Shown here: one piece after another, positions 10,541 through 61,345 of the stretch | How positions within the stretch are numbered: position 1 is the stretch's first letter | How the letters are laid out: each line of letters opens with the position of its first letter | Assembly: GCA_963924555.1 (NCBI GenBank) | Contig: OZ004592.1 | Coordinates: 1,860,001 to 1,924,000, forward strand | DNA: 64,000 nucleotides | Source of the DNA: Crambe crambe | Taxonomy: Eukaryota > Porifera > Demospongiae > Poecilosclerida > Crambeidae | Direction: 5' to 3' | The notes under the pieces: model-generated | The model's database searches: none | What the model saw: only the letters and a program-made list of their open reading frames with translations | Told to the model about the DNA's origin: nothing | Translations under genes and position numbers: made by a program

Positions 10541-10850
10541 GGTGTAGGACAGCATGGGAGAGGGACACTGGCCTTGCAGTCTGGGAGAGGGACACTGGCC
10601 TTGCAGTCTGCATGGGTGACACACTGCAGAAATCTGTGAGATATTACTGCACAATTATAATTGGTGTAGGACAGCATGGGAGAGAGACACTGGCCTTGCA
10701 GTCTGCAATGGGTGACACACTGCAGAAATCTGTGAGATATTACTGCACAATTATAGTTGGTGTAGGACAGCATGGGAGAGGGATACTGGCCTTGCAGTCT
10801 GCATGGGTGACACACTGCAGAAATCTGTGAGATATTACTGCACAATTATA
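10541..10850. repeat. 96-bp tandem repeat, three copies
   Basis: Units begin with 'GGTGTAGGACAGCATGGGAG' at 10541, 10663 and 10759. The last two starts are 96 bp apart; the first unit is 26 bp longer because of an internal duplication. Frames open on both strands through it, but these reflect the repeat and not a gene. Confidence 0.9.
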
Positions 10851-10954
10851 GTGATCAGGGTTTCCCTTGAGTCTCTCTCCTCTACATTTCCAACAGTTCT
10901 GATTGCACTGCAAACATAAAAAACAAGAAGTTATTTCAGAACTGGTAGCTAGCG

Positions 10955-11505
10955 GCCTATGTAGAAGAAAAAGAGACTGGGTACCAACGAGGCTAGGTGT
11001 ATGGGTAGTACTTGAATGATAATATCAACCCATAACTATTTAATAAGGAATTTGACCAGACAAAAAGCAAAAGACAGGATTCCTATTGCTAGCCAACTGT
11101 TACTTCTCATCAGGTGACGGCAGGAAAATGGGAAGAAGTCCCAGCTCTCGAAAATGTCATCAACTACTTGAATGCTGTTCGACCAGTTCCCAGTGACAAG
11201 CAGTACCTCCCTTCCACAATGTCCTCCAAATCTTACAGCAGGTTTTCGTGGAGGGAGTCAAGAAAATAGCAGCAGCTATGCTCAGTCTTGACTGTGTACC
11301 TTCAAGGGATATAAGTTTGGTCAAGGAGGTGATCAAGATGGAGAAGATGCAGTCATGGGGGGTCAAGACAGACTGCCAAGAATTTGATGAGGTTAAGAGT
11401 GGGTGTGGAGATGATGGTGGTGCAAAGTGTGATATTGTGCAAAGTGAAGAAGGTGGGGGAGGGACTGGTGATAACAGAGAGAGGGAGAGGGATGATTAGA
11501 AAACA
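10955..11505 (+). pseudogene. Decayed copy of the 3' end of the unidentified 5.7-kb gene
   Basis: Closely similar to 6745-7345, covering the 3' part of the last intron, the acceptor and the last exon. Compared with the intact copy it has deletions including an in-frame loss of GAGATA, a four-base loss in the 'CTTCCTCGTATGATG' region that shifts the frame, and a 21-base loss after 'CAGGTTTT'. No counterparts of exons 1-4 were found upstream. It converges with the intact last exon of the patatin-like gene. Confidence 0.85.
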
Positions 11506-11643
11506 GTTTAGTATCACTCACACCCCTAGGTCTCACATTAAGTTTTTCTTTTTTAGCATTCACATAGCTATAATAAAAGTTTCAGAATTCTACATACAAA
11601 TGGCTACAGATGTACAATAAAAAAAAAATACAAATGTTAGTGG

Positions 11644-14600
11644 TTAAGAGTTGTTAAATTGCCTGGCGAAAGCCTGCAAGTCAGACTTTTCTTCTTGGCA
11701 TTGAGCTATGGTGCGAATGACAGCCTCAAGCAGCTGTTTCAGAGTTGCTTCCTCAGGGACAGTGATGTACTCTCCCAACAGCGGGTTGAAGCGATGATAG
11801 CTGAGGCCGCCAGCTTCACAGATGCTGTTGCAGGACTCTGAAATTTCTTCACTCAAGGCATTCTACAATAAAGGCATAAAGGTATGTGTAGGTGGCATAA
11901 TAATGGTGTAGGTGCAAGCAAGTCTGGGGAAACAATTGCCTATCATCTCTGATTAGATAACTCAATTCTTGGAGTCATGACAGCTGCTGCTGTTATTCTT
12001 ACCACTAGCCCTTGATCTGGACCCCCCTGAAATGTGTCCTGTATCAGTTAATTAGGACATCTCTCTAATCTTGAATCAGGACAAACGTTTTTTTTCCCCA
12101 GTCGCAAGTACCCATACTATAGGAGGTTCTAGTCTAGCCAGTGCAGTCAAGAATGTCCTATAATATTAACAATGGGAAGGGGAAGTTCCTCTCATTAGAA
12201 GTAACCTATCCAGATAGCATTACTATAGTGGAGGCCATCAGAATCACATCCTCTCCATAAACCCTTACCGAGGTACTAGGGCTAGGGCTGGGCATATCCT
12301 CTTTATAAATCCTTACCGAGGTACTTGGGAGGAAGTGAGAGTAATAATTAGACATGTCTAGTTGCCCCAAGGGGATTGCTGGCATCAGTCCATCTCCGAT
12401 GGAGACCACACCATGCATGCCTATGCTCTGCAGTTTGTAGAAGATGCGAATGTGCCCCAGGGCACTGATGGATGGGTTCTTGCAGACTGCCCCTCCATCA
12501 ATGTAGCCGTCACACTCTCCGATGTACAGAGGTGTGGAGCAGGTATATCGAGCCACCTTCCACAAGTGCACTGATATTAAGAACAAAAATTATTATTATT
12601 GCAGTCCAATTTCAAACCATTTCCCTCCTCCAACACACATAACACACACATACCAGTTGAGTATTCTCCTTGAAAATTGTTGAAGAATATTGGATCCAGG
12701 ATGGTTGATTGCTTGTTAACAGCACCAATCAAAAGCCTGGAAAGATATCAAGCATTTTTAACAGTACATGCACAAGACATCACTGAGCAACTTACTTTGG
12801 ATCATAAGGATCAGAAACGTCCACCATTCTCTTTGTAGCTCCAAAGACCTCCACGGCATAATTCTCCAGTTCCTTCCCTCTCTTTGAAGGCTCTTGGCCA
12901 CAGAAGACCCTGTCACGAAGGTGGAAGTAAATGCGCTTCAGCTCAGGGAGTGACTTCTTGCCTGCACCACAAAGAGAAGATTATCACAGTATGTATGTAA
13001 AGCTCCAGGAAGAAATTATATATTAGACACATTCATTGATTTCTAGTAGCCTTGGGGCTGAAATTAATTCACCGTGGAGGATTATAAAACAGAAGTTTGG
13101 GACAAATACGCTTGAGAAAAGGGCGAAGTCAAATAAAGACAGGATAATGGTGTGTTTTACTTACAGTACACCATAGCCATCATCAGGAAACCTCCCACAC
13201 CACTTGCAACGATCCACTCAAACATGTCTGTGGTCTTTTTACCAGTGGCCTTTTCTAGCTGAGTCAGCACTTCCAGTTGAACCAGAGCCATGGTGCTGCT
13301 TGAGTCCAGCATCAAAATCAAGTGTTCACCTACAAAAAAAATCCAGACACTCTACTGGCCAAGTAATTGCTAAATAGGATAGATTTAAGGGGGGAAGGGA
13401 ATCATTTTCAGGGGTTTCATCCAAACATTTAAACTCTAATTTATAATGAAGATTCTATTACAATACAAAAACAACACTTCTTCATAGAATTTGCCACACC
13501 CTCTCCTTTACCTCCGCCATTTCTCTTTCCACCCATAGAATTTTCCACACCCCCAACACCACACCCTCTCCTTCACCTCCTTGCCATTTCTCCCATAGAA
13601 TTTGCCACACCCCATCACCACACCCTCTCCTCCACCTCCCTGCCATTTCTCCCATAGAATTTGCCACACCCTCTCCTCCACCTCCCTGCCATTTCTCTTT
13701 TCACCTATAGAATTTGCTTAACACACCTCCACCAACCCCTCAACATATCACAGCACACCATACCATACCCTCTCCTCTACCTCCCTGTCACTACATGAGC
13801 TCACCTCCAAGTCCCACTTCCCTCATCTGATCATCTCCATCATCCAGCACTATCACTGCAGGGTCTGACACTTTGGAAGTGTTTATATTGTTGAGAGCAG
13901 CACCTTCCACTCCTCCCATCTCCCGCAAGAACTTGGCTATATCGTTCCTTTGCATCATGGAAGCTGTGTCAAATGCTGTCTGCTTTGAAGCATTGCAGAG
14001 GTTGACGTTTGCCCCAAAAGCCACCAGAGTCTTGACTGACTCTAAATCTCCTTTCTATAAAGAAGAAGAAGAAGAAATAGAAGGGAATAAGCACACAAAC
14101 ATGGACACCTATACTACCCTCCAATGAAGTAACAGTATCTTCCCCTTGGTCTGTTGGTGGGGCTGCTATAATATACTTGAGTAATGGGGTCTATAATAAC
14201 CCGGAAGTCTCTGGGGTTGGGGTCACTGCCCGAATCAGCTGTAGCACATCCATAAATACTCTATATAATTATGGTTCCAATAGTGTTGTAGCTGTACCAG
14301 GTACACATTCATGGAAACCTACTCTAACCTCCTATGGTCCCAAGAGATTAAGCATTGTAGATTTGTAGCTGCACCAGGCACACATTCATGGAAACCTACT
14401 CTAACCTCTTATGGCCCCAAGAGATTAAGCATTGTAGGTTTGTAGCTGCACCAGGCACACATTCATGGAGACCTACTCTAATCTAACCTCTATGGCCCCA
14501 AGAGATTAAGCATTGTAGGTTTGTAGCTGCACCAGGCACACATTCATGGAGACCTACTCTAATCTAACCTCTATGGCCCCAAGAGATTAACCATTGTAGG

Positions 14601-16831
14601 TTTGTAGCTGCACCAGGCACAGATTCATGGAGACCTACTCTAATCTAACCTCTATGGCCCCAAGAGATTAAGCATTGTAGGTTTGTAGCTGCACAAGGCA
14701 CACATTCATGGAGACCTACTCTAACCTCTATGGCCCCAAGAGATTAAGCATTGTAGGTTTGTAGCTGCACCAGGCACACATTCATGGAGACCTACTCTAA
14801 TCTAACCTCTATGGCCCCAAGAGATTAACCATTGTAGGTTTGTAGCTGCACCAGGCACAGATTCATGGAGACCTACTCTAATCTAACCTCTATGGCCCCA
14901 AGAGATTAAGCATTGTAGGTTTGTAGCTGCACAAGGCACACATTCATGGAGACCTACTCTAATCTAACCTCTATGGCCCCAAGAGATTAAGCATTGTAGG
15001 TTTGTAGCTGCACCAGGCACACATTCATGGAGACCTACTCTAACCTCTATGGCCCCAAGAGATTAAGCATTGTAGGTTTGTAGCTGCACCAGGCACACAT
15101 TCATGGAGACCTACTCTAACCTCTATGGCCCCAAGAGATTAAGCATTGTAGGTTTGTAGCTGCACCAGGCACACATTCATGGAGACCTACTCTAACCTCT
15201 ATGGCCCCAAGAGATTAAGCATTGTAGGTTTGTAGCTGCACAAGGCACACATTCATGGAGACCTACTCTAATCTAACCTCTATGGCCCCAAGAGATTAAG
15301 CATTGTAGGTTTGTAGCTGCACAAGGCACACATTCATGGAGACCTACTCTAATCTAACCTCTATGGCCCCAAGAGATTAAGCATTGTAGGTTTGTAGCTG
15401 CACAAGGCACACATTCATGGAGACCTACTCTAATCTAACCTCTATGGCCCCAAGAGATTAAGCATTGTAGGTTTGTAGCTGCACAAGGCACACATTCATG
15501 GAGACCTACTCTAATCTAACCTCTATGGCCCCAAGAGATTAAGCACTGTAGGTTTGTAGCTGCACAAGGCACACATTCATGGAGACCTACTCTAATCTAA
15601 CCTCTATGGCCCCAAGAGATTAAGCATTGTAGGTTTGTAGCTGCACAAGGCACACATTCATGGAGACCTACTCTAATCTAACCTCTATGGCCCCAAGAGA
15701 TTAAGCATTGTAGGTTTGTAGCTGCACAAGGCACACATTCATGGAGACCTACTCTAACCTCTTATGGCCCCATTGTAGGTTTGTAGCTGCACCAGGCATG
15801 CATTCATGGAGACCTACTTTTTCCCAGCTTGAGAGGACAGGGCTAGCTAGATATATACTGCCCTAAGCACACACTACCCTATAAGGACATGGGTAAAGTA
15901 AATCTGTCCCTGTAGAATCAATACAGGATGTGTAAACTTATGGGAGGGGCAGGAATCTATACAGCAAGATGTGGTTGTAATAACAGCAGAGACACATGGA
16001 GAGAAAGGCCACCTTTAGAGACACAACATACATACCATCGAGGAATAATGGAGCAACGTGTTCTTGTAAGGATCACTGGAATCAGGACTGTTGATATCAA
16101 AGGTCCAGTAGGTGAGGTTCTCCACCATCTTTGTCAGCTTGTCATCAGGATTGTCATCCCCATGGCAAATGATCTGCTGAGCACGCAAAATCTCGTCTTG
16201 TGGATCAGATGTTTCCTGCACAACTGGCTAAAAATACAACATAAAATCATAAAATCACATGACTGTCTGGGAGGATTGAAATTAGGATTCTGTATTTCCA
16301 ACTTGCCCGTCTTGGTCCAGAGTAAGATGGAGAAGGTCCATCAGCCACAATACGGGAGCCAGAAACAGCACCAGGTCCATGCAAAGATGGTTGAGACATG
16401 GGAGCTCTTGCTGCACCACATAGAGAAATATCAAGCAAAGTCACAACAGAGCTAAGTAACACTCACAAGAGACTTAACCTCTAGCAGTTGGACTATGATT
16501 TACCAAAAGGGTTGGGGCATAAAAGCTTCTTTTGCAAATATTATTCTCAAAGCTTAAGATACTTACATCCAGATCCACCTGTGCAGTAGTTCTCCCGAAT
16601 TTTCTTTACTGTAGTTTCCTCACTCATATCTTCAAGAGCACCAATCAGTTTTTCCCAACTAGCGTCCACATCAGTACGAAGCCAAAGGTCAAGTAGAGCT
16701 ATCCTGCACAAATTAGCATCATTCATCTTGCTCCTCCTGATCTCCTCCAACTTGTAGTTTGGAAGACCCAAGTTCAGCCCCAACTGATTCCAATTGAAAA
16801 CTGGAACAAGAGCGTTGGTCAAGTTCTTCAT
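11644..16831 (-). CDS. Death domain - ankyrin - patatin (iPLA2-like) protein, catalytic residues lost
   Basis: Proposed exons: 16567-16831 (ATG at 16831), about 16303-16410 (donor uncertain), 16036-16227, 13805-14054, 13165-13330, 12796-12961, 12654-12736, 12317-12570, 11644-11862. Exon 1 encodes a Death-type domain ('WNQLGLNLGLPNYKLEEI ... LWLRTD'). Exons 3-4 carry ankyrin repeats ('NTLLHYSS', 'FGANVNLCNASKQTAFDTA'). Exons 5-9 match the patatin domain of calcium-independent phospholipase A2 (PLA2G6) from start to end. In active enzymes the first motif is DGGGxRG and the nucleophile motif GTSTG; here they read 'DSSSTMA' and 'ASGVG', so the catalytic serine and oxyanion glycines are absent. 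The DGG with the second catalytic residue is kept ('YIDGGAV'). Expected to be a lipase-dead adaptor or sensor. Whether exon 1 belongs to the same transcript is inferred from spacing and phase. Confidence 0.78.
14280..15830. repeat. 81-bp minisatellite (about 19 copies) in a patatin-like gene intron
   Basis: The unit starts 'TTGTAGCTGCACCAGGCACA' and ends 'GATTAAGCATTGTAGGT'. The main form is 81 bp; a 76-bp form lacks one AATCT. A distinctive pair of variants (AACCATTG with CACAGATTC) recurs 238 bp later, matching one 81+76+81 block, so part of the array grew in three-unit steps. The array fills most of the intron between the exons at 13805-14054 and 16036-16227. Confidence 0.97.
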
Positions 16832-17052
16832 GTTGCAAGGTAACCCTATTTAAAGCACACTACCATAACATCCGTACAAATAAGTTGTAGGCGGTCTACC
16901 GTAGCTCTACTGTAGCTTAACTCACACACTGAAGACATCTTGCCCAGCAGCAGTTCAAGAAAAGCGTAGTTATAGATCAAAATCCGAAGATAAAGCTTAA
17001 AAATTCCTTGACGCTACCGCGCGCGCAAGAAGCACGTGCAGAATAGATAACA

Positions 17053-19350
17053 TTAACGTCCTTTTACCATAAAGAGCTGAACTATTTTAGCGTGTCCTTC
17101 CAGATGTGCTATTTGCAGACCAGATTGTCCCTCATTGTTCTTCAGGTCAATTCTAGCACCCATTTCTAGAAGCAGTTCAACTGTCTCCAAATGTCCATTC
17201 TGACAAGCAACCATCAAAGGAGACCATCCACAGCTCAGCACATCAATGTTAGCACCATGTACAGAGAGAAGTTTGGCTGTTTCGACATGCCCATTAATAC
17301 TTGCAGCCATTAGGGCGGACCACCCATCATTCTGAAGGTTAATTTCAGCACCATCTTCTAGAAGCAGTTTGGCAATTTCAGTGTGTCCATGTAGACTGGC
17401 GAGCATCAGAGCAGACCATCCATATTTGTCCTGCAGATTAAGTTGAGCATGTCTTTTGAGAAGCAACTTGGTCACCTCAGCATTTCCACTTTCACTTGCA
17501 GCCATTAGAGCAGATCGTCCATCCTCACTCAGCAAGCTGACATGAGCCCCTCTTTTTAGTAAAAGTGCGACTATCTCTACCTGTCCATTCATACATGCTA
17601 GAGATAAAGCAGACAGGCCATTGATATTTTGAAAATTGATTTCAGCACCATTTTCCAGTAACAACCTGGTCACTTCAGCATGTCCACTTTGGCTAGCAAC
17701 CATTAAAGTAGACCACCCTTTCTTGTTCTGTAGGTTAACCTGAGCTCCTCCGTCCTCCAACAACACCCTGACCACTTCTGCATGACCATTTTGACTGGCT
17801 CTCATTAAAGCAGAATATCCATAATCATCTTGCAGGTGGATATCAGCTCCCATCTTCAGTAGTGTTTCCACCACTTCAACACGACCATGATAACTTGAAA
17901 GTGTTAGAGCAGACCATCCATTATTGTTCTCTTGAAGGTTGATTTGAGCACCCTTCTCCAGTAATAGCTTGACAACCTCTGTATGTCCGTCGGTGCTTGT
18001 TGCCATTAAAGCAGACAATCCAGTAGTGCCTGGTGAGTTAATCTGAGCGCCTTTTTCCACCAGCAGTTTGACCGTTTCACTGTGTCCGTTTTTACTTGCA
18101 GCTATTAGAGCAGACCATCCAGTTGAATTCTTCAGGTCTACTTGTGCTCCTTTCTGTAGAAGCACCTTTGCCACTTCCACGTGTCCTTTCTCACTCCCTA
18201 TCATTAGAGCAGACCATCCGTCTACATCTTGCTGATTGATACTAGCTCCCTTTTCCAGTAATAGCTCGACTGTTTCTTTATGACCATTTTCACTTGCTGC
18301 CATGAGAGCAGACTCACCAGTATCAGTTAAAAGATTGATTTCAGCTCCTTTTTGAAGTAAAATTTCAACCAATTCAGTGTGTCCATTCTGACTTGCTTTC
18401 ATTAGAGCTGACCATCCATAGCTATTCTGCAAGTTAACATCCGCATTTGATTCTAGTAACATTTTAACAATTTCTGTTCGATCACTGACTTGACTTGCAA
18501 ATATCAGAGCAGACCATCCTTTTTCATTCTGTAGGTCGACTTGAGCTTTCTTTTTTAATAACAGTTTGACAGTTTCAAGATGGCCATTGTAACTTGCCTT
18601 CATGAGAGAAGATGATAATTCGCTACACAAATCAACTTGAGCACCCATTTCCAATAACATTTTGACTGTTTCAGTTTGTCCCTCTTCACTAGCTAGCATT
18701 AAAGCAGAGCATCCATCATTATTCAAAAGGTCCACTTGAGCACCTCTTTCTAATAGCAGTTTAGCTGTTTCAACATGACCATATCGGCTTGCTACCATTA
18801 GAGCGGAGAGTTTCTCTTTATTCTGTAAGTCTACTTGGGCTCCATTTTCCAGCAGAAGTCTGACTAAGCTTGTAAAACCTCCTGAACTTGCTGATATCAG
18901 AGAAGACCTTCCATACTTACTTTGAACGTTGACTTGGGCACCTCTTTCCAAAAGTAATCTTGCTGTTTCAGTGTGTCCTCTTAAAGAAGTTTGGATTAGA
19001 GTCGATGATCCAGTGTCATCCAGCTGGTTGACTTCAGCTCCATTTTCTAATAACAGCCTCACTATTTCAGTGTGTCCATTTATGCTTGCTAGCATCAGAG
19101 CTGACCACCCAAGATGCTTTTTGTCGATTTCAGCACCCTTTTCCAGCAGCAACTTGGCGGTTTCAATGCGTCCATTTTTACAGGCCACCATCAAAGGAGT
19201 CCTTCCAACACTATCCTGCATATTGACTTGCACACCCCTTTCTAGTAGCTCTCTCACTTTCACGCATAGATCACATGAACTAGCTGATATTAATTCTTGC
19301 TTCAGGTCCATCTCTCTACTGCCATTTCCTTCCTCATTAAAACCATCCAT
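17053..19350 (-). CDS. Intronless ankyrin-repeat protein, 765 aa
   Basis: A single frame from ATG at 19350 to the stop at 17053. After about 30 residues the protein consists of about 22 consecutive 33-residue ankyrin repeats of the 'GWSALMLASxxGHTEIVKLLLExGAxVNLQN' type and ends almost directly after the last one. No other domain, signal peptide or membrane segment is seen. Ankyrin stacks bind protein partners; the partner is unknown. The repeats are close to consensus and similar to one another, suggesting recent internal duplication. It lies between the Death-ankyrin-patatin gene (222 bp away, same strand) and eIF3h (divergent, 223 bp). Confidence 0.95.
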   Translation of the reverse strand: MDGFNEEGNGSREMDLKQELISASSCDLCVKVRELLERGVQVNMQDSVGRTPLMVACKNGRIETAKLLLEKGAEIDKKHLGWSALMLASINGHTEIVRLLLENGAEVNQLDDTGSSTLIQTSLRGHTETARLLLERGAQVNVQSKYGRSSLISASSGGFTSLVRLLLENGAQVDLQNKEKLSALMVASRYGHVETAKLLLERGAQVDLLNNDGCSALMLASEEGQTETVKMLLEMGAQVDLCSELSSSLMKASYNGHLETVKLLLKKKAQVDLQNEKGWSALIFASQVSDRTEIVKMLLESNADVNLQNSYGWSALMKASQNGHTELVEILLQKGAEINLLTDTGESALMAASENGHKETVELLLEKGASINQQDVDGWSALMIGSEKGHVEVAKVLLQKGAQVDLKNSTGWSALIAASKNGHSETVKLLVEKGAQINSPGTTGLSALMATSTDGHTEVVKLLLEKGAQINLQENNNGWSALTLSSYHGRVEVVETLLKMGADIHLQDDYGYSALMRASQNGHAEVVRVLLEDGGAQVNLQNKKGWSTLMVASQSGHAEVTRLLLENGAEINFQNINGLSALSLACMNGQVEIVALLLKRGAHVSLLSEDGRSALMAASESGNAEVTKLLLKRHAQLNLQDKYGWSALMLASLHGHTEIAKLLLEDGAEINLQNDGWSALMAASINGHVETAKLLSVHGANIDVLSCGWSPLMVACQNGHLETVELLLEMGARIDLKNNEGQSGLQIAHLEGHAKIVQLFMVKGR

Positions 19351-19573
19351 AGGCCTAATGCATGAAAAATACTTGGTAGGCCTATCTCTTCTAGATCTTG
19401 TGACAGGATATATCCACTAGGGCCAATCTTGGCATTGGCTATGAAATGAAAAGGGTCGCCAATATACAATAGTCCTGCGCGCGCGCTGCGTTTTCTTGCT
19501 AACGATTCTTACCTGCTATCTTATTATCAGAAAAATGTGAAAAATTGAACACACGTGTTATAAAGAGGAGGCA
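19351..19573. promoter_or_regulatory. Divergent intergenic region, ankyrin gene (-) and eIF3h (+)
   Basis: 223 bp between two start codons on opposite strands, including an alternating CG tract ('GCGCGCGC' near 19480). A shared promoter is inferred from spacing; no specific element was identified. Confidence 0.45.
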
Positions 19574-21336
19574 ATGTCTTCCACTACAAAAGGGAGTGTA
19601 CAGCCTGTTGAAAGCGTACAAGTGGACGGTCTTGTGAGTTAGAGTCAAGGAAAGGAGTGTGTTGAAATGATGCATCATCAAAATCTTAATTTAGCTTGCT
19701 CTGAAGGTGATAAAGCACTGTCAAGAAGAAGGTAGCAGCTCGGAGCTTGTGAGTGGCATCTTGGTAGGGTTAGTGGTGGGCACCACCCTCGAGATCACCA
19801 ACTGCTTCCCTCTCCCTAAGGACTTGGATGAGCATGATGATGAAAGTAAGTGATAGTATGGTACAACTTTGGTTCAGTATAAGAAGTCCTAGCTGGTTCT
19901 ATTACACTTTAAGAGGGATAATGTCCACACACTGAGAAGTGTTGTCATAGTGACTACATACATACAGTACTCCAATGCAGTTCACTGATCAGACTATTTC
20001 TCCTTTTTGGTGATAGTACATAATATTATTTTGTAGGTCATCACTACCAAGTCAGCATCCTGCGCAAACTGAGGGACATTAACTTGGACTACCACCACGT
20101 GGGGTGGTATCAGTCCACCTATCTTGGTTCTCACGTCACAAAGGAGTTCCTGGAGAGCCATGTCCGCTATCAGCGTGACATTGAGGAATCAGTAGTCCTC
20201 ATCTATGGTATGTGGTAGTACAGAGGAACCTCCAATAAAGGAGAGGAGAAAACTCTCATTAAAGGGCGTCTAAAATACCTTTTTGACTGAAATAACCTCC
20301 AAAAGAGACAACTTCTCGATCTACATAGACAAAAGGACGGATCCCAAGTGTGTCCCTTATTTGGAAATAACTATTGCAGAATGCATGATGAATTTGTAAT
20401 AGAGGTTAAATCATTCAATGTATGTTACTTGGTGCCTTTTACCAGTTTAATTTCTTTTTCTTGACTGGTTTAGATCCTCTTCATACCACTCAAGGAAATC
20501 TCAGTCTGAGGGCATTTAGACTCACCCCTACATTCATGGAGATGATCAAGAAGGATGATCAGTTCACTCCAGAAAGGTTGGCCAATAGTAAAAGTTTCAG
20601 TGGAGATGGTCCGGAGTAAATTCATATTATTTTCTACCATGTATTGTGTTATTGAGGACTCTCTGTTTAATGTTCTCTCTGATCTAGTGTTTTTGCTGCT
20701 CGAGTGGATCACTCCGATGTCTTGTTGGAGTTGCCAGTCACCATAAGGAACTCCAGACTCGTGAACAGTCTTCTCTGTGAGCTGGATGCAAGAAGCACAA
20801 AGCCAGACAAAATGGCTTTCCTGGGTCTTTCAGCAAGGTGAGCATGAAAGTGCCTTGCAAGGACTACATTGATGTAGGTTTATATTTGTAGTCAGATTCT
20901 GGAGAAGAATATGCACCTGCTAATAGATAGTGTTGAGAACTTGCAGCAAGACGCTTACCGTCTGCTTGGATACGAGAAAAATCTTGCCAAACAAACGCAA
21001 CTAAAACAGCAATTTCTTCAAAAAAGGGTAGGTAATATTAGTGTGCTCTATTTAAATTAACTGCTAGTGTGCTTTATTTAGAATATGAACTAATTGTTGT
21101 ACATATAGAAAGAAGAGAATGCTCGGCGGTCTCAGCGAGAGGAGTCACCACTACCAATATCTGATGAGGCAATAGAGCAGGAGATGAACCTGAAGCCCGT
21201 GGTTCCACCCTCACGACTAGAGACATTGCTGACAGGGCAGCAAGTGGACATGAGGTCTCAGCAAATCACGGAAGTGGCAGGAGAAGCTTTTGTGAAACTC
21301 TATATGTCTGAAGGACTCCAGCCCAGGAAACAGTAA
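19574..21336 (+). CDS. EIF3H: Eukaryotic translation initiation factor 3 subunit H, seven exons
   Basis: Exons: 19574-19633, 19695-19845, 20037-20207, 20474-20576, 20688-20837, 20892-21027, 21109-21336 (TAA). eIF3h is an MPN-fold subunit of the eIF3 complex, which assembles 43S/48S initiation complexes in the cytosol. The protein opens 'VQVDGL', continues '[12 protein letters not shown]', '[10 protein letters not shown]' and '[16 protein letters not shown]', then '[20 protein letters not shown]', all hallmarks of eIF3h. As in other eIF3h proteins the metal-binding JAMM residues are incomplete, so no peptidase activity is expected. The C-terminal half is a Gln/Glu-rich helical region. The 3' end of exon 4 was set at 20576 to keep the frame. 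A polyadenylation-like AATAAA follows near 21486. Confidence 0.95.
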
Positions 21337-21595
21337 CCTCTTTTTTTAAAATATCTTGCTCATCTTTTTCTTGAATCATTTCAGATTCCATTATGTTTCC
21401 TATAATAGAAGCACCTCTTTATATAAAAAAAAGAAGTTTAGGGTCAAAGGTCAGGAAATTTTAAATTTTGGGTATAAAACTAGCATAATAAATTTTATAT
21501 TTGCTATCAAGTCATCTGCTATACATTAATGCTGTGTTACAATAAGTACTAGTGTGTTATAATTATGCAACCTAGTAGCCACTATGGAGGGCTGG

Positions 21596-61345
<39,750 letters not shown>

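Noticed and set aside
10393..10845. Open frames on both strands with repeated 'GHTLQKSVRYYC'-like segments
   Set aside because: Explained by the 96-bp tandem repeat, whose length is a multiple of three; no domain or splice context.
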